DNA of 64,000 bases from Ramlibacter sp. WS9 (GCF_003797765.1 NZ_RKMB01000012.1:62001-126000), one strand, 5' to 3'; shown: positions 32,177 to 42,437, counted from the stretch's first letter. Made by a program: numbers and translations. The notes: generated from the sequence alone by a model not told the origin.

Positions 32177-35100
32177 CTACATATTGCGGCGGTATTGGCC
32201 GCCGACTTCGAACAGCGCATTGGTGATCTGGCCCAGCGAGCACACGCGCACCGCGTCCATCAGCACTTCGAACACGTTGCGGTTGTCGATCACCGCTTGC
32301 TGCAGCCGCTTGAGCATGGCGGGTGCCTGTTTCGCATTGCGCGCGTGGAAGTCCTGCAGGCGCTTGAGCTGGTTCTGCTTTTCATCGTCTGTGGAACGGG
32401 CGAGTTCCAGCTTGTCCTGCACCTGGTCGCCGTGCGGGTTGCGGAAAGTGTTGACGCCGACGATGGGCAGCTCGCCGGTGTGCTTGAGCATCTCGTAGTG
32501 CATGGACTCGTCCTGGATGCGACCACGCTGGTAGCCTGTCTCCATCGCACCCAGCACACCGCCGCGCTCGGCGATGCGCTCGAACTCGGCCAGCACGGCC
32601 TCTTCCACCAGCTCGGTTAGCTCTTCAATGATGAAGGCGCCCTGGTTCGGGTTCTCGTTCTTCGCCAGGCCCCACTCGCGGTTGATGATGAGCTGGATCG
32701 CCATGGCGCGGCGCACGGACTCCTCAGTCGGCGTGGTGATCGCCTCGTCGAAAGCGTTGGTGTGCAGCGAGTTGCAGTTGTCGTAGATCGCGATCAGCGC
32801 CTGTAGCGTGGTGCGGATGTCGTTGAACTGGATTTCCTGCGCGTGCAGGCTGCGGCCCGACGTCTGGATGTGGTATTTGAGCTTTTGGCTGCGCTCGTTG
32901 GCGCCGTACTTCTCTTTCATCGCCACGGCCCAGATGCGGCGCGCGACGCGTCCCATCACGGTGTACTCCGGGTCCATGCCGTTGGAGAAGAAGAACGACA
33001 GGTTGGGCGCGAAGTCGTCGATGTGCATGCCGCGCGCCAGATACGCCTCGACGAACGTGAAGCCGTTGGACAGCGTGAAGGCCAGCTGACTGATCGGGTT
33101 GGCGCCGGCTTCGGCGATGTGGTAACCGGAGATCGACACCGAGTAGAAGTTGCGCACGTTGTGGTGCACGAAGTACTCGGCGATGTCGCCCATCACCTTG
33201 AGGCTGAACTCGGTGGAGAAGATGCAGGTGTTCTGGCCCTGGTCTTCCTTCAGGATGTCGGCCTGCACCGTGCCGCGCACATTGGCCAGCACCCATTCGC
33301 GGATCTTGGCGGCTTCGGTATCGGTCGGGTCGCGGCCGTTGTCGGCCTTGAACTTCTCGATGTTCTGGTCGATGGCGGTGTTCATGAACATTGCCAGGAT
33401 GGACGGCGCCGGGCCGTTGATGGTCATCGACACGGAGGTTGTGGGGCTGCACAGGTCGAAGCCCGAATACAGCACCTCCATGTCTTCCAGCGTCGCGATG
33501 GACACGCCGGAGTTGCCGACCTTGCCGTAGATGTCGGGCCGCAGGTCGGGGTCGTTGCCGTACAGCGTGACGGAATCGAAAGCCGTGGATAGGCGCTTGG
33601 CCGGCATGCCCGAGCTCAGCAGCTTGAAGCGCTTGTTGGTGCGGAAGGCGTCGCCTTCGCCGGCGAACATGCGCGTCGGGTCCTCGCCCTCGCGCTTGAA
33701 GGCGAAGGTGCCGGCGGTGTAGGGGTAGCTGCCGGGCACGTTGTCCAGCATCAGCCATTTCAAGATTTCGCCATGGTCCTCGTACTGCGGCAGGCTGACC
33801 TTGCGGATGGTGGTGCCGGACAGCGACTTGGTGGTGAGCGCCGTACGGATTTCCTTGTCGCGGATCTTCACCACGTACTCGTCACCGGCGTAAGCCTTCT
33901 GCATGTCCGGCCATTGCTTGAGCAGTTGCAGCGCATCCCGGTCCATCAGAGCCAGGCGCTTGCCGGCGAGGTCGAGCGCCGCTTCGGATGCGGGCGCGCG
34001 GTCGGGCTTGTCGACCTTCAGCATCCGCGCCGCTTCCTTCAGCTGCTGGATTTCGCGCGCCAGCTTCGCCTGTTCGCGGCCACGCTTCTTGTAGCCGCGC
34101 ACGGTGTCGCTGATCTCGGCCAGGTAGCGCGTGCGCGCGGCCGGCACCACGGGTGTCTGGTTGGTGCTGTGGCGCGCGTTGACCAAGGGCAGTTCACCCT
34201 CCTTGAGTTGCAAGCCGAGTTCGGCCAGGCGAGGCTTGAGCGCCTGGTACAGCGCCGTGACGCCGTCGTCGTTGAAGCGCGCCGCCATCGTGCCGAACAC
34301 CGGCATCTCATCGGGCTTCTTGCCCCAGGCTTCCTTGTTGCGCTGCACCTGCTTGGCCACGTCGCGCAGGGCATCGAGCGATCCCTTGCGGTCGAACTTG
34401 TTGATCGCGATGAACTCGGCGAAGTCGAGCATGTCGATCTTTTCGAGCTGGCTGGCGGCGCCGAACTCCGGCGTCATCACATACATCGGCACGTCGACCA
34501 GCGGCACGATGGCGGCGTCGCCCTGGCCGATGCCGGAGGTTTCCACCACGATCAGGTCGAAGCCGGCGGCCTTGCAGGCCGAGATGACGTCGGGCAGGGC
34601 GGCCGAGATTTCGCTGCCGAAGTCGCGCGTGGCCAGCGAACGCATGAACACGCGCGGCCCTTGGCTCCACGGGCCGATGGCGTTCATGCGGATGCGGTCG
34701 CCCAGCAGCGCGCCGCCGCTCTTGCGGCGCGACGGGTCGATGGAAATGATGGCGACGCGCAGGCTGTCGCCCTGGTCCAGCCGCAGGCGGCGGATCAATT
34801 CGTCGGTGAGCGATGACTTGCCGGCGCCGCCAGTGCCGGTGATGCCGAGCACGGGGATCTTCTTGCCTTGCGCCGCCGCCTTGACGCCGTCCATCAGCGT
34901 GCCGTCGGCCTTGCCGTTCTCCAGCGCGGTGATGAGTTGCGCAAGGGCGCGCCAGTTCATCTCGCCATGGCCCTCGATGGCCTTGGCATCCTTGGGCGCG
35001 TACTGCGTGATGTCCTTGTCGCAGCGCATCACCATCTCGCCGATCATCCCGGCCAGGCCCATGCGCTGGCCGTCTTCCGGGCTGTAGATGCGGCTGACGC

Positions 35101-35470
35101 CATAGGCCTGCAGCTCGCGGATCTCGGGCGGCACGATCACGCCGCCGCCGCCGCCGAACACCTGGATGTGGGCGCCGCCGCGGGCCTTGAGCAGATCGAC
35201 CATGTATTTGAAGTACTCGACGTGCCCGCCCTGGTAGGAGCTGATGGCGATGCCCTGCACGTCTTCCTGCAGCGCAGCGGTGACGACGTCGTCGACGCTG
35301 CGGTTGTGGCCCAGGTGGATCACCTCGGCGCCCATGCCCTGCAGGATGCGCCGCATGATGTTGATGGCGGCGTCGTGCCCGTCGAACAGGCTGGCGGCCG
35401 TGACGAAGCGAACCTTGTGCGTGGGGCGGTAGTTGGCGAGCGCCTTGAATTCGGCGGACAGGTCGGTCAT
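32177..35470 (-). CDS. icmF: Fused isobutyryl-CoA mutase (IcmF)
   Basis: A 1097-residue coenzyme-B12-dependent mutase that interconverts isobutyryl-CoA and butyryl-CoA. The three parts are in the order typical of IcmF. The first is an N-terminal B12-binding domain ([26 protein letters not shown] with the axial His, about residues 20-150). The second is a MeaB-like G-protein chaperone ([36 protein letters not shown], about 200-440). The third is a C-terminal mutase barrel ([20 protein letters not shown], about 560-1090). All nucleotide motifs look intact. It lies upstream of the liv operon on the same strand, and a perfect palindrome (35535-35556) precedes it, which suggests regulation with branched-chain or short-chain acyl-CoA metabolism. 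Confidence 0.95.
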   Translation of the reverse strand: MTDLSAEFKALANYRPTHKVRFVTAASLFDGHDAAINIMRRILQGMGAEVIHLGHNRSVDDVVTAALQEDVQGIAISSYQGGHVEYFKYMVDLLKARGGAHIQVFGGGGGVIVPPEIRELQAYGVSRIYSPEDGQRMGLAGMIGEMVMRCDKDITQYAPKDAKAIEGHGEMNWRALAQLITALENGKADGTLMDGVKAAAQGKKIPVLGITGTGGAGKSSLTDELIRRLRLDQGDSLRVAIISIDPSRRKSGGALLGDRIRMNAIGPWSQGPRVFMRSLATRDFGSEISAALPDVISACKAAGFDLIVVETSGIGQGDAAIVPLVDVPMYVMTPEFGAASQLEKIDMLDFAEFIAINKFDRKGSLDALRDVAKQVQRNKEAWGKKPDEMPVFGTMAARFNDDGVTALYQALKPRLAELGLQLKEGELPLVNARHSTNQTPVVPAARTRYLAEISDTVRGYKKRGREQAKLAREIQQLKEAARMLKVDKPDRAPASEAALDLAGKRLALMDRDALQLLKQWPDMQKAYAGDEYVVKIRDKEIRTALTTKSLSGTTIRKVSLPQYEDHGEILKWLMLDNVPGSYPYTAGTFAFKREGEDPTRMFAGEGDAFRTNKRFKLLSSGMPAKRLSTAFDSVTLYGNDPDLRPDIYGKVGNSGVSIATLEDMEVLYSGFDLCSPTTSVSMTINGPAPSILAMFMNTAIDQNIEKFKADNGRDPTDTEAAKIREWVLANVRGTVQADILKEDQGQNTCIFSTEFSLKVMGDIAEYFVHHNVRNFYSVSISGYHIAEAGANPISQLAFTLSNGFTFVEAYLARGMHIDDFAPNLSFFFSNGMDPEYTVMGRVARRIWAVAMKEKYGANERSQKLKYHIQTSGRSLHAQEIQFNDIRTTLQALIAIYDNCNSLHTNAFDEAITTPTEESVRRAMAIQLIINREWGLAKNENPNQGAFIIEELTELVEEAVLAEFERIAERGGVLGAMETGYQRGRIQDESMHYEMLKHTGELPIVGVNTFRNPHGDQVQDKLELARSTDDEKQNQLKRLQDFHARNAKQAPAMLKRLQQAVIDNRNVFEVLMDAVRVCSLGQITNALFEVGGQYRRNM

Positions 35471-35534
35471 GAAAACGTCTCCGGCCCGAGGCCACAGAGC
35501 CCCAGGGTTCAGCTATTCTGGACCCCTACCTTAC

Positions 35535-35556
35535 TTGACGTTTACGTAAACGTCAA
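35535..35556. promoter_or_regulatory. Perfect 22-bp palindrome upstream of icmF, probable operator
   Basis: The half-site TTGACGTTTAC at 35535-35545 is followed directly by its exact complement GTAAACGTCAA. It lies 65 bases upstream of the icmF start. A core of the form TTTACGTAAA inside TTGACG...CGTCAA resembles operators described for MerR-type regulators of branched-chain amino acid and acyl-CoA catabolism (LiuR-like). The regulator gene is not in the window. A further TCGTCAACC follows at about 35561. Confidence 0.7.
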
Positions 35557-35685
35557 CCGCTCGTCAACCGCGCAGGTATTTCGGCAGCCAAAGGGTGAGC
35601 CCTGGCCAGATGTACATCGCCGCGTGGCTCGGCCGCTTTTCCACCGTTACCCGGTGCTGAGCCCACGGCGTTGCACAATGCCGTC

Positions 35686-36816
35686 ATGCAACCGATCCAG
35701 CTGTTCGACCCGGCCTCCAGCACCTACACCTATGTGCTGGCCGACGAGGGCACGCGTGAAGCGCTGATCATCGACCCGGTCGACGAGCAACTGGCGCGCG
35801 ACCTGGCGGCGCTGCGCGAGCTCGGGCTCAAGCTGGCATGGACGCTGGAGACGCACACCCATGCCGACCACATCACCAGCGCCGGCTTGCTGGCCGAACA
35901 CACGGGCGCGCGCACGGCGGCGCCGGAGGGCTGCGGCATCGGAACGGCCGCGGTGCAGCTGAAGGATGGTGACGTGCTGCGCTTCGGCGCCGAGGAGCTG
36001 AAGGCCTTGCACACGCCCGGGCACACGGCCGGCAGCATGAGCTACCTCTGGCGCGGCCACGCCTTCACCGGCGACACGCTTCTCATCAACGGCTGCGGCC
36101 GCACGGACTTCCAATCGGGCAGCGCCGCGGCGCTGTACCGCAGCATCACCGAAGTGCTGTTCGCGTTGCCCGACGCCACCATCGTCTGGCCGGGCCACGA
36201 CTACAACGGCCGCAGCCATTCGACCATTGGCGCCGAGAAAACCGGCAACGCCCGTGTGGCCGGAAAGACGCTGGCAGAATTCGTGATTGTCATGACTGAA
36301 TTGAACCTGCCCAAACCCCGCCGCATCGATGAAGCCGTGCCGGCCAACCAGAGTTCGGGCCTGCGCCAGGATGCGGAAGCGCCACGGACCGCGGCACTGG
36401 CCGGCGACCCGCTGGCCGCCCGGCCGGCGCAAGGCTATGCCGGCGACGTCCCGCCCCAACTCGCCTACGACTGGTGGCAAGACGGCGCGGTGCTGGTCGA
36501 CATCCGCAGCGACGCCGAGCGCGAATGGGTCGGCTTCGTGCCGGGCGCGGTATCGCTGGCGTGGAAGCAGTGGCCGGGCATGGTGCCGAACCCGTCTTTC
36601 GACAAAGGGCTGAAGGAGGCCGTGCCGCCCGGCAAGAAGGCGCTGCTGCTGTGCCGCAGCGGCGTGCGTTCCATCGCCGCCGCCCGGCGCGCGACCGAAT
36701 TGGGCATCGAGGCGTACAACGTCCTCGAAGGCTTCGAGGGCGATCCCGACGAAAACGCGCAGCGCGGCAAGCGCGGCGGATGGCGCATGCTCGGGCTGCC
36801 GTGGCGCCAGCGTTAG
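35686..36816 (+). CDS. Persulfide dioxygenase (ETHE1-like) - rhodanese fusion
   Basis: A 376-residue protein. The N-terminal MBL domain (about 1-240) has the iron motif THTHADHITS near residue 63, GHTAGSMSY, the metal Asp in FTGDTLLINGCGRTDF, and WPGHDYNG. This is the ETHE1 pattern: oxidation of glutathione persulfide to sulfite. The C-terminal rhodanese domain (about 265-376) has the active Cys in LLLCRSGVRSIAAARR. Fusions of this kind are known in Burkholderia. The chosen ATG at 35686 gives the MQPIQLFDP start; a TTG at 35671 is also in frame. Confidence 0.9.
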   Translation: MQPIQLFDPASSTYTYVLADEGTREALIIDPVDEQLARDLAALRELGLKLAWTLETHTHADHITSAGLLAEHTGARTAAPEGCGIGTAAVQLKDGDVLRFGAEELKALHTPGHTAGSMSYLWRGHAFTGDTLLINGCGRTDFQSGSAAALYRSITEVLFALPDATIVWPGHDYNGRSHSTIGAEKTGNARVAGKTLAEFVIVMTELNLPKPRRIDEAVPANQSSGLRQDAEAPRTAALAGDPLAARPAQGYAGDVPPQLAYDWWQDGAVLVDIRSDAEREWVGFVPGAVSLAWKQWPGMVPNPSFDKGLKEAVPPGKKALLLCRSGVRSIAAARRATELGIEAYNVLEGFEGDPDENAQRGKRGGWRMLGLPWRQR

Positions 36817-36821
36817 GATGA

Positions 36822-36914
36822 AGCTCCCCCCCGCAGCGGCCTGTGGCCGCCTCCCCCTCAGGGGGCGCCACCGGCGGCCCGGCGAAGCCGGTTCCGCGGT
36901 GGCCCCCGAATGGC
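36822..36914 (-). repeat. G/C-rich palindromic repeat upstream of argJ
   Basis: The block AGCTCCCCCCCGCAGCGG...CCCCCTCAGGGGGCGCCA...GGCCCGGCGAAGCCGG...CCCGAATGGC aligns with 18927-19020 from end to end. Small differences fall within hairpin arms (AAGCGCCTCCGGCGCC there, CAGCGGCCTGTGGCCGCC here), and self-complementarity is kept. It ends about 47 bases before the argJ start. Confidence 0.65.
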
Positions 36915-36960
36915 GTGCGCGAAAATAGACTTTTCTTCACTCGTAACAAGAGCAAGAGCC

Positions 36961-38199
36961 ATGGCTGTCAATCTGTCCGCGCCGCAGGCCGGCGAACTTC
37001 ATCCCGTGCCCGGCGTGCGCATCGGCATCGCCGAAGCCGGCATCCGCAAGGCCAACCGCAAGGACCTGACGGTCGTGCTGATCGACGAAGGTGCTTCGGT
37101 CGCGGGAGTGTTCACCCAGAACCGTTTCTGCGCCGCGCCGGTGCAGGTATGCCGCGAGCACCTGGAGCAGTCGGCCGGGCGCGGCGGCATTCGCGCCATG
37201 GTCATCAACACGGGCAACGCCAACGCAGGCACGGGGCAGGACGGATTGGTGCGCACGAAGAGGAGCTGCGTCGCACTGGCGCAGAAGCTCGACATCGCGC
37301 CTGAGCAGGTGCTGCCGTTTTCCACCGGCGTCATCATGGAGCCGCTGCCGGTGGATCGCATCGAGGCGGGCTTGCCGGCCGCGCTGGCCGATGCGAAAGC
37401 CGACAACTGGCTGCGCGCCGCCGAAGGCATCATGACCACCGACACCGTACCCAAGGCGTTCAGCCGGCAGGTCGCGATCGACGGCGTCACTGTGTCCATC
37501 ACCGGCATCAGCAAGGGCGCCGGCATGATCCGCCCGAACATGGCGACGATGCTCGGCTTCATGGCCACCGATGCCAAGGTCGACGCGGGTGTGATGAAGC
37601 AACTCGCGCTGGAACTGGCCGAGGGCTCGTTCAACCGCGTGACGGTCGACGGCGACACCTCGACCAATGACTCGTTCGTGGTGATCGCCAGTAACAAGGC
37701 GGCGCATGCGCCCATCACGTCGTTGGACAGCGCCGCCGGCAAGGCCTTGAAGGCCGCCATGACCGACGTGGCGCGGCTGCTCGCGCAAGCCATCGTGCGC
37801 GACGGCGAGGGCGCGACCAAGTTCATCACGGTGCGCGTGGAAGGCGGCCAGACCGGCGAGGAATGCCGCAAGGTGGCCTACGCCATCGCGCACTCGCCAT
37901 TGGTGAAGACTGCGTTCTTCGCCAGCGACCCCAACCTGGGCCGAATCCTGGCGGCGGTCGGCTATGCGGGCATTGACGACCTCGACCAGACGAAGATCGA
38001 CCTGCACCTGGACGACGTGCACGTCGCCGTGAACGGCGGGCGAAACCCGGCGTACCGCGAAGAGGACGGCCAGCGCGTGATGAAGCAAAGCGAGATCACG
38101 GTGCGGGTGGGCCTGGGCCGCGGCAATGCCGCCGACACGGTCTGGACCTGCGACTTCAGCCACGACTACGTGAGCATCAATGCTGATTACAGGTCATGA
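36961..38199 (+). CDS. argJ: Glutamate N-acetyltransferase / amino-acid acetyltransferase
   Basis: A 412-residue ArgJ that recycles the acetyl group from acetylornithine onto glutamate in arginine synthesis. Seen: [12 protein letters not shown], the self-cleavage region [20 protein letters not shown] with the nucleophilic Thr near residue 195, [10 protein letters not shown], and the C-terminal [13 protein letters not shown]. Whether it also uses acetyl-CoA cannot be told from sequence. The ATG has an AAGAGCAAGAG leader. It overlaps the DUF815 gene by four bases. Confidence 0.96.
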   Translation: MAVNLSAPQAGELHPVPGVRIGIAEAGIRKANRKDLTVVLIDEGASVAGVFTQNRFCAAPVQVCREHLEQSAGRGGIRAMVINTGNANAGTGQDGLVRTKRSCVALAQKLDIAPEQVLPFSTGVIMEPLPVDRIEAGLPAALADAKADNWLRAAEGIMTTDTVPKAFSRQVAIDGVTVSITGISKGAGMIRPNMATMLGFMATDAKVDAGVMKQLALELAEGSFNRVTVDGDTSTNDSFVVIASNKAAHAPITSLDSAAGKALKAAMTDVARLLAQAIVRDGEGATKFITVRVEGGQTGEECRKVAYAIAHSPLVKTAFFASDPNLGRILAAVGYAGIDDLDQTKIDLHLDDVHVAVNGGRNPAYREEDGQRVMKQSEITVRVGLGRGNAADTVWTCDFSHDYVSINADYRS

Positions 38200-39068
38200 A
38201 CGAAAAGTTTGAGCAGTTGATCGAGCGGGCTGGGCAGCTGCTTTCGAGGATCGAAGCGATCCTGCCGCAACCTCTGTCGGCCCCCGACTGGACGCTGTCG
38301 ACCGCGTGGCGATACCGCAAGCGTTCGTCCGGCCACGGCGCGCTGGAGCCGGTGCGCCACGTCGGCGCCATCCGCCTCGCGGACTTGAAAGAAATCGACG
38401 TCCAGAAGGAAAAGATCCAGCGCAACACGCTGCAGTTCGTGCAGGGCCAGCCGGCCAACAACGTGCTGCTGACGGGCGCGCGCGGCACCGGCAAGTCGTC
38501 GCTGATCAAGGCCTGCCTGAACGAATACGCGCCGCAGGGCCTGCGGCTGATCGAGGTCGACAAGGCCGACCTGGTGGACCTGCCCGACATCGTGGACGTG
38601 GTCGCGCCGCTGGCCGAGAAGTTCATCGTGTTCTGCGACGACCTGAGCTTCGAGGAGGGCGAGCCGGGCTACAAGGCGCTCAAGTCCATCCTCGACGGCT
38701 CGGTGGCGGCGGCGACGCCCAACGTGCTGATCTATGCGACCAGCAACCGGCGCCACCTGCTGCCCGAGTACATGAAGGAGAACCTCAGCTACACGCACAC
38801 CGAAGACGGCGAGGTGCACCCGGGCGAGGTGATCGAAGAAAAGATCTCGCTGTCCGAGCGCTTCGGCCTGTGGGTGAGCTTCTACCCGTTCAATCAGGAC
38901 GAGTACCTGGCCATCACGGCGCAGTGGCTGGCCTGGTTCGGCGTGAAGGCCGAGGCGATCTCCGCAGCCCGGCCCGAGGCGCTGGTGTGGGCGCTGGAGC
39001 GCGGCTCGCGCAGCGGCCGCGTGGCCTACCAGTTCGCCCGCGACTATGCTGGCCGCCACCCCGCATGA
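38196..39068 (+). CDS. DUF815 AAA-family ATPase
   Basis: A 290-residue ATPase of unknown role. Seen: Walker [13 protein letters not shown] near residue 94, Walker [15 protein letters not shown] near 147, and the DUF815 continuation [38 protein letters not shown]. Coupled to argJ and to the NUDIX gene by four-base overlaps (ATGA) on both sides, so the three form one translation unit. The partner process is not known. Confidence 0.9.
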   Translation: MNEKFEQLIERAGQLLSRIEAILPQPLSAPDWTLSTAWRYRKRSSGHGALEPVRHVGAIRLADLKEIDVQKEKIQRNTLQFVQGQPANNVLLTGARGTGKSSLIKACLNEYAPQGLRLIEVDKADLVDLPDIVDVVAPLAEKFIVFCDDLSFEEGEPGYKALKSILDGSVAAATPNVLIYATSNRRHLLPEYMKENLSYTHTEDGEVHPGEVIEEKISLSERFGLWVSFYPFNQDEYLAITAQWLAWFGVKAEAISAARPEALVWALERGSRSGRVAYQFARDYAGRHPA

Positions 39069-39547
39069 GCGGCGTTGATTCGAAGCCCTTGGTCGCCCAT
39101 GGTGACCGACCCCGTGAGGGCGGCCCCGACCGCAAGGAAGTCGAAGTGGCTGTGGGCGTGTTGCTCCGCCCGGACGGCGCCTTCCTGCTCACGTCGCGGC
39201 CGCCGGGCAAGGTCTATGAAGGCTATTGGGAATTCCCGGGCGGCAAGGTCGAAGCCGGGGAAACCGTGGAGCAGGCCCTGCGGCGCGAACTGATCGAAGA
39301 GATCGGCGTCACGATAGGTGCGGTCCACCCGTGGCGCATCGAACGTGTCGACTACCCGCATGCTTTGGTGCGCCTCAACTTCTGCAAGGTCTACGAGTGG
39401 ACCGGCGAGTTGCACATGCACGAGGGTCAGTCGTACGCCTGGGAGTCCTTGCCGGTGAAAGTGGAGCCGGTGCTGCCCGGCACGGTGCCGGTGCTGCAGT
39501 GGTTCGCGCAGGAGCGCGGCTTCGAGGGCCGGACGCATGACAAATGA
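39065..39547 (+). CDS. NUDIX hydrolase (MutT-like)
   Basis: A 160-residue NUDIX enzyme. The box is complete: GGKVEAGETVEQALRREL followed by EEIG, at about residues 57-79. The core matches 8-oxo-dGTP diphosphatase (MutT) homologues (VAVGVLLRPDGAFLLTSRPPGKVYEGYWEFPGG). The first 25 residues are an extra polar segment. The last codons (HDK and stop) lie in a short repeat that also occurs at 61847. Probably nucleotide-pool sanitation; the exact substrate is unproved. Confidence 0.88.
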   Translation: MSGVDSKPLVAHGDRPREGGPDRKEVEVAVGVLLRPDGAFLLTSRPPGKVYEGYWEFPGGKVEAGETVEQALRRELIEEIGVTIGAVHPWRIERVDYPHALVRLNFCKVYEWTGELHMHEGQSYAWESLPVKVEPVLPGTVPVLQWFAQERGFEGRTHDK

Positions 39548-39604
39548 CATCGCTGCGCTTCAATGACCAATGACGGACGCGAAGACCTCTTCGTCATTTG
39601 TCAT
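39537..39604. repeat. ATGACAAATGAC repeat pair overlapping the NUDIX stop
   Basis: ATGACAAATGAC (39537-39548) and its complement GTCATTTGTCAT (39593-39604) flank TCGCTGCGCTTCAATGAC. The same arrangement occurs at 61847-61900. The left arm supplies the end of the NUDIX coding sequence. Right after it, CCCCGGCGCAGCCGGGG forms a further hairpin before yacG's end. Confidence 0.7.
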
Positions 39605-39621
39605 CCCCGGCGCAGCCGGGG

Positions 39622-39816
39622 TCATTCGTCATCGCGCGGCGGCGCCTCGGGCACGCGAAAGCTTTCGCTGGCCCAGGCGCCCAGGTCCATGTTCTTGCAG
39701 CGCTCCGAGCAGAACGGGCGGTACGGGTTGCTGGGCACGTAGACACTGTCTCCGCCGCACGCAGGACAGCGTACCAGGCGCGGCTTGACGTTCTCGGGCT
39801 GATCCGGCTGGGCCAT
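39622..39816 (-). CDS. yacG: DNA gyrase inhibitor YacG
   Basis: A 64-residue zinc-binding protein that binds GyrB. Seen: [41 protein letters not shown]-type sequence, with four Cys (CPACG and FCSERC) near residues 16, 19, 35 and 39, as in YacG. I start at the Met of MAQPDQ; an upstream in-frame Met would add three residues. It follows zapD closely on the same strand (gap of ten bases). Confidence 0.93.
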   Translation of the reverse strand: MAQPDQPENVKPRLVRCPACGGDSVYVPSNPYRPFCSERCKNMDLGAWASESFRVPEAPPRDDE

Positions 39817-39826
39817 CACGTGCACC

Positions 39827-40582
39827 TCACGAGCAGAGGGTCAGCTCGAACTGGGCATTGTCGTTGCTGGCTTGCAGGCGGTCGGCCGTTTCCTGGCGCA
39901 TGAGGCGCACCGACACCATCAAGCGGTTGCCGCTGATCTCGGGCACCAGGCCGAGTTTCGGGTCCAGGCGCAGGCGCAACAGCTGGAAAGTGCGGCCCTG
40001 CGGCAGCGTCTGTTGCAGCTGGCCATGGCTGGCCATCACCTTCTGTGGCGTGCCCGAATCGCGCAGCAACTTGAGCAGCATGTGAACGGATTCAGCGAAC
40101 GGCGCCAGCGTCGAGGCCCAGCGTTCCAGGTCGTCCTGGCGCATCGTGGCGCTGCGATGCTGCCAGGCGTAGTAGGCTGGCAAGTCGAATTCGCAGGTGC
40201 CGCCCGGGATGCCCACGCGGCTGCGGATGCTCATGAGCCACTCGTTTTCGGTGAGCGACTGGCCGGCTTTGCCCGGCAGGTTGTTCAGGGTCGAGAAGCA
40301 GCCTTCAAGCTTGCCGATGACTTCGTCCAGAACGCTCTCTGCGATGGCGGGATTGCCACGATAGCTATTGAGCGCTTGCTTCTGCTTTTCGAGGTCCTTC
40401 ATCACGTCGGACTTCAGGTCCGCGCGCGCGGCCACGTCCATCACTTCGAAGATGGTGGCCAGCGCGTAATGGTGATCGATGGGATGCTCGCGCGGCACCA
40501 GTTCGCCAAGCCGGCGGAACAGGTGCTCCAGGCGCAAGTAGGTGCGGATGCGTTCGTTGAAAGGGTATTCGTAGAGGATCAC
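39827..40582 (-). CDS. zapD: Cell division protein ZapD
   Basis: A 251-residue FtsZ-binding protein that bundles FtsZ filaments at midcell. Seen: [21 protein letters not shown] at the start, [28 protein letters not shown] in the middle, and the [13 protein letters not shown] segment, all typical of ZapD. Full length for the family. It lies in the conserved order coaE-zapD-yacG behind the pil genes. A structured repeat element separates it from coaE. Confidence 0.95.
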   Translation of the reverse strand: MILYEYPFNERIRTYLRLEHLFRRLGELVPREHPIDHHYALATIFEVMDVAARADLKSDVMKDLEKQKQALNSYRGNPAIAESVLDEVIGKLEGCFSTLNNLPGKAGQSLTENEWLMSIRSRVGIPGGTCEFDLPAYYAWQHRSATMRQDDLERWASTLAPFAESVHMLLKLLRDSGTPQKVMASHGQLQQTLPQGRTFQLLRLRLDPKLGLVPEISGNRLMVSVRLMRQETADRLQASNDNAQFELTLCS

Positions 40583-40585
40583 GCT

Positions 40586-40854
40586 AGGGCCTGTTCACAC
40601 TGTTTTTGCCAGTGCGAACGTGGTTAAAACCGCGCCAATCTAGGCGCGCGACGACGCCAAGGCTTTTCGCCTTGGCTAGGAGTGCAACAACGAGTGGCGC
40701 GGTTTTAACCACGTTCCCTCCGGGTTGCGGCCAAAAAGGCCATGCGCCGCGTTACGAAATGCGGCCGGGGGCCGACCCCGGCTCGCATTTCGCGCCTTGC
40801 GCATGACCTTTTTGACTCGCAACGCATCTGGAAAAAACAGTGTGAACAGGCCCT
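40586..40854. repeat. 269-bp structured element with 25-bp terminal inverted repeats between coaE and zapD
   Basis: The ends at 40586-40610 and 40830-40854 are inverted repeats with one mismatch in 25. Inside are three more hairpins. One is a perfect 20-bp pair at 40617-40636 and 40696-40715, enclosing CCAAGGC/GCCTTGG at 40657-40675. Another is a GCGAGTC/GTTGCGG-type pair around 40725-40820 with GGCCATGCGC and GCGCATGACC. The third is an inner GAAATGCG/CGCATTTC stem around CCGGGG/CCCCGG. No coding signal or transposase is seen. It looks like a non-autonomous mobile or structural repeat. Confidence 0.8.
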
Positions 40855-40876
40855 TGGTCTCTCGCAAAACGACCAA

Positions 40877-41473
40877 TCATAGCCCGAAGCGGCGGGCCAC
40901 CTGTACCACCTTGTCACGCAGCTGTTCCAGCGACAAGCCATCGTTGCAGATCACGGCATCGGCCGCCGCCAGCCGCAGTGCGCGGGGAGCTTGCGCACCG
41001 ATGATGGCCTGCACTTCTTCGGGCTGGAGCCCGCTGCGCGCGACGACGCGCTCGACCTGCGTCTGGGGCGAGCAATCGATCACCAGCACCTCGTCGACCT
41101 GCGAGCGCCAACGGCCCGACTCGACCAAGAGCGGAATGTCGAACACCACGCAGCGGGCGCCGGCTTGGAGTGCCGCTTGGACCTGGCGGGTGCTTTCCTG
41201 GCCCACCAATGGATGGATGATCTCCTCGAGGGCTTTGCGCGCGCGCGGGTCGGCGTAGACGTGTTCGCGCATGCGGTTTCGGTCCAGGGCGCCGTCGGCC
41301 TGGACGAATTCCGCGCCGAATCGCTGCGCAATGGCCGGAATGGCCGCGCCGCCGGCCGCCGTGGTGGCGCGTGAGATGGCGTCCGCATCGATGACCGCCG
41401 CGCCGAGCCCGGCCAGCATCTGCAGGACGGTGCTCTTGCCGCTACCGATGCCGCCGGTAAGGCCCACCCGCAT
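40877..41473 (-). CDS. coaE: Dephospho-CoA kinase
   Basis: A 198-residue kinase for the last step of coenzyme A synthesis. Seen: P-loop LTGGIGSGKST at residues 4-14, DADAISR, HPLV in the middle lid region and FDIPLLVESG. The start is the Met of MRVGLTGG; nothing upstream in frame resembles the family. It lies between pilD and zapD on the same strand, the conserved order in betaproteobacteria. Confidence 0.96.
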   Translation of the reverse strand: MRVGLTGGIGSGKSTVLQMLAGLGAAVIDADAISRATTAAGGAAIPAIAQRFGAEFVQADGALDRNRMREHVYADPRARKALEEIIHPLVGQESTRQVQAALQAGARCVVFDIPLLVESGRWRSQVDEVLVIDCSPQTQVERVVARSGLQPEEVQAIIGAQAPRALRLAAADAVICNDGLSLEQLRDKVVQVARRFGL

Positions 41474-41489
41474 CACGCGCGGGCCTCCG

Positions 41490-42437
41490 CTAGAAGGGGA
41501 AGGCGAAAGGCAGCCACTGCTGGAGCTTCGCGGGCCCGGCGGCCATGGCGACCAGCCCCGCGCCGGCGATGAACGGACCGAACGGAATGGGAATGTCCTT
41601 GTGGGCCAGCTTGCCGACGACGATGAGCGCGCCACCCACCGCGGCGCCGACAATCGAGGACAACAGGATCAGCGCCAGCAGGGATTTGGCGCCGAACCAC
41701 GCGCCCAGGGCCGCCAGCAGCTTGAAGTCGCCATGTCCCATGCCGACCTTGCCCGTCAGGCGATGGTGTAACTGGTAGACCGACCACAGGCTCAAGTAGC
41801 CGCCAATCGCGCCCCACACGGCCGAATCGAGCCGGATGTTCCATCCCAGCGCCGCCACCAGCAGCCCGAGCCAGAGCAGGGGATAGTTGAGGGAATCGGG
41901 CAGCAATTGCGTGTCGAAATCGATCAGAAATTGCGCGATGAGGATCGCGGCGAACACGGCCCACGCCAAGCCGACCGGTGTCAGCCCCCAGTGGGATGCG
42001 ACCACCATAAAGGCGACGCCTGTGGCCAGTTCGACCAGGGGATAGCGCAGGCTGATGCGGGTCGCGCAAGCCGAGCACTTTCCGCGCAGCGCGATGTAGC
42101 TCACCACAGGAATGTTTTCATACCATTTGATCGCGTGGCCGCACGCCGGGCACCGCGACCGGGGGCTGGCCAGGCTCAAGGCAGGAAGGGCTCGCACTTG
42201 CGGCAGGGCCGCCGTTGCGGCCGCCGCGAGGTCCTTGGGCGTGGAGGCACCGCTGCCGAAGACCAATTGCCACAAACTGGGCATGCCCTCTGCCGGCACG
42301 AAGTTGTCCGTGGACTCGTCCAGCCACTCGCGGAACATCATCTTGGGCAGGCGGTGGATCACCACGTTGAGGAAGCTGCCCACGAGCAGGCCCAGCACGC
42401 CGGCCATCGCGGCATCAGCCATCGGCGAGACAATCAT
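41490..42437 (-). CDS. pilD: Type IV prepilin peptidase / N-methyltransferase
   Basis: A 315-residue inner-membrane aspartyl protease that cleaves and methylates prepilins. Seen: GLLVGSFLNVVIHRLP near the N-terminus, the four-Cys cytoplasmic zinc motif (CPACGHAI and CSACATRI, about residues 120-150), and the catalytic Asp pairs in LIDFDTQLLPD and GMGHGDFKLLAALGAWFG. About eight hydrophobic segments. Its ATG overlaps the pilC stop (ATGA). Confidence 0.96.
   Translation of the reverse strand: MIVSPMADAAMAGVLGLLVGSFLNVVIHRLPKMMFREWLDESTDNFVPAEGMPSLWQLVFGSGASTPKDLAAAATAALPQVRALPALSLASPRSRCPACGHAIKWYENIPVVSYIALRGKCSACATRISLRYPLVELATGVAFMVVASHWGLTPVGLAWAVFAAILIAQFLIDFDTQLLPDSLNYPLLWLGLLVAALGWNIRLDSAVWGAIGGYLSLWSVYQLHHRLTGKVGMGHGDFKLLAALGAWFGAKSLLALILLSSIVGAAVGGALIVVGKLAHKDIPIPFGPFIAGAGLVAMAAGPAKLQQWLPFAFPF

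Noticed and set aside
40676-40876. An open frame on the minus strand across the structured element between coaE and zapD.
   Set aside because: It follows the inverted-repeat structure, has no family features and ends within the repeat; it is better explained as repeat DNA.
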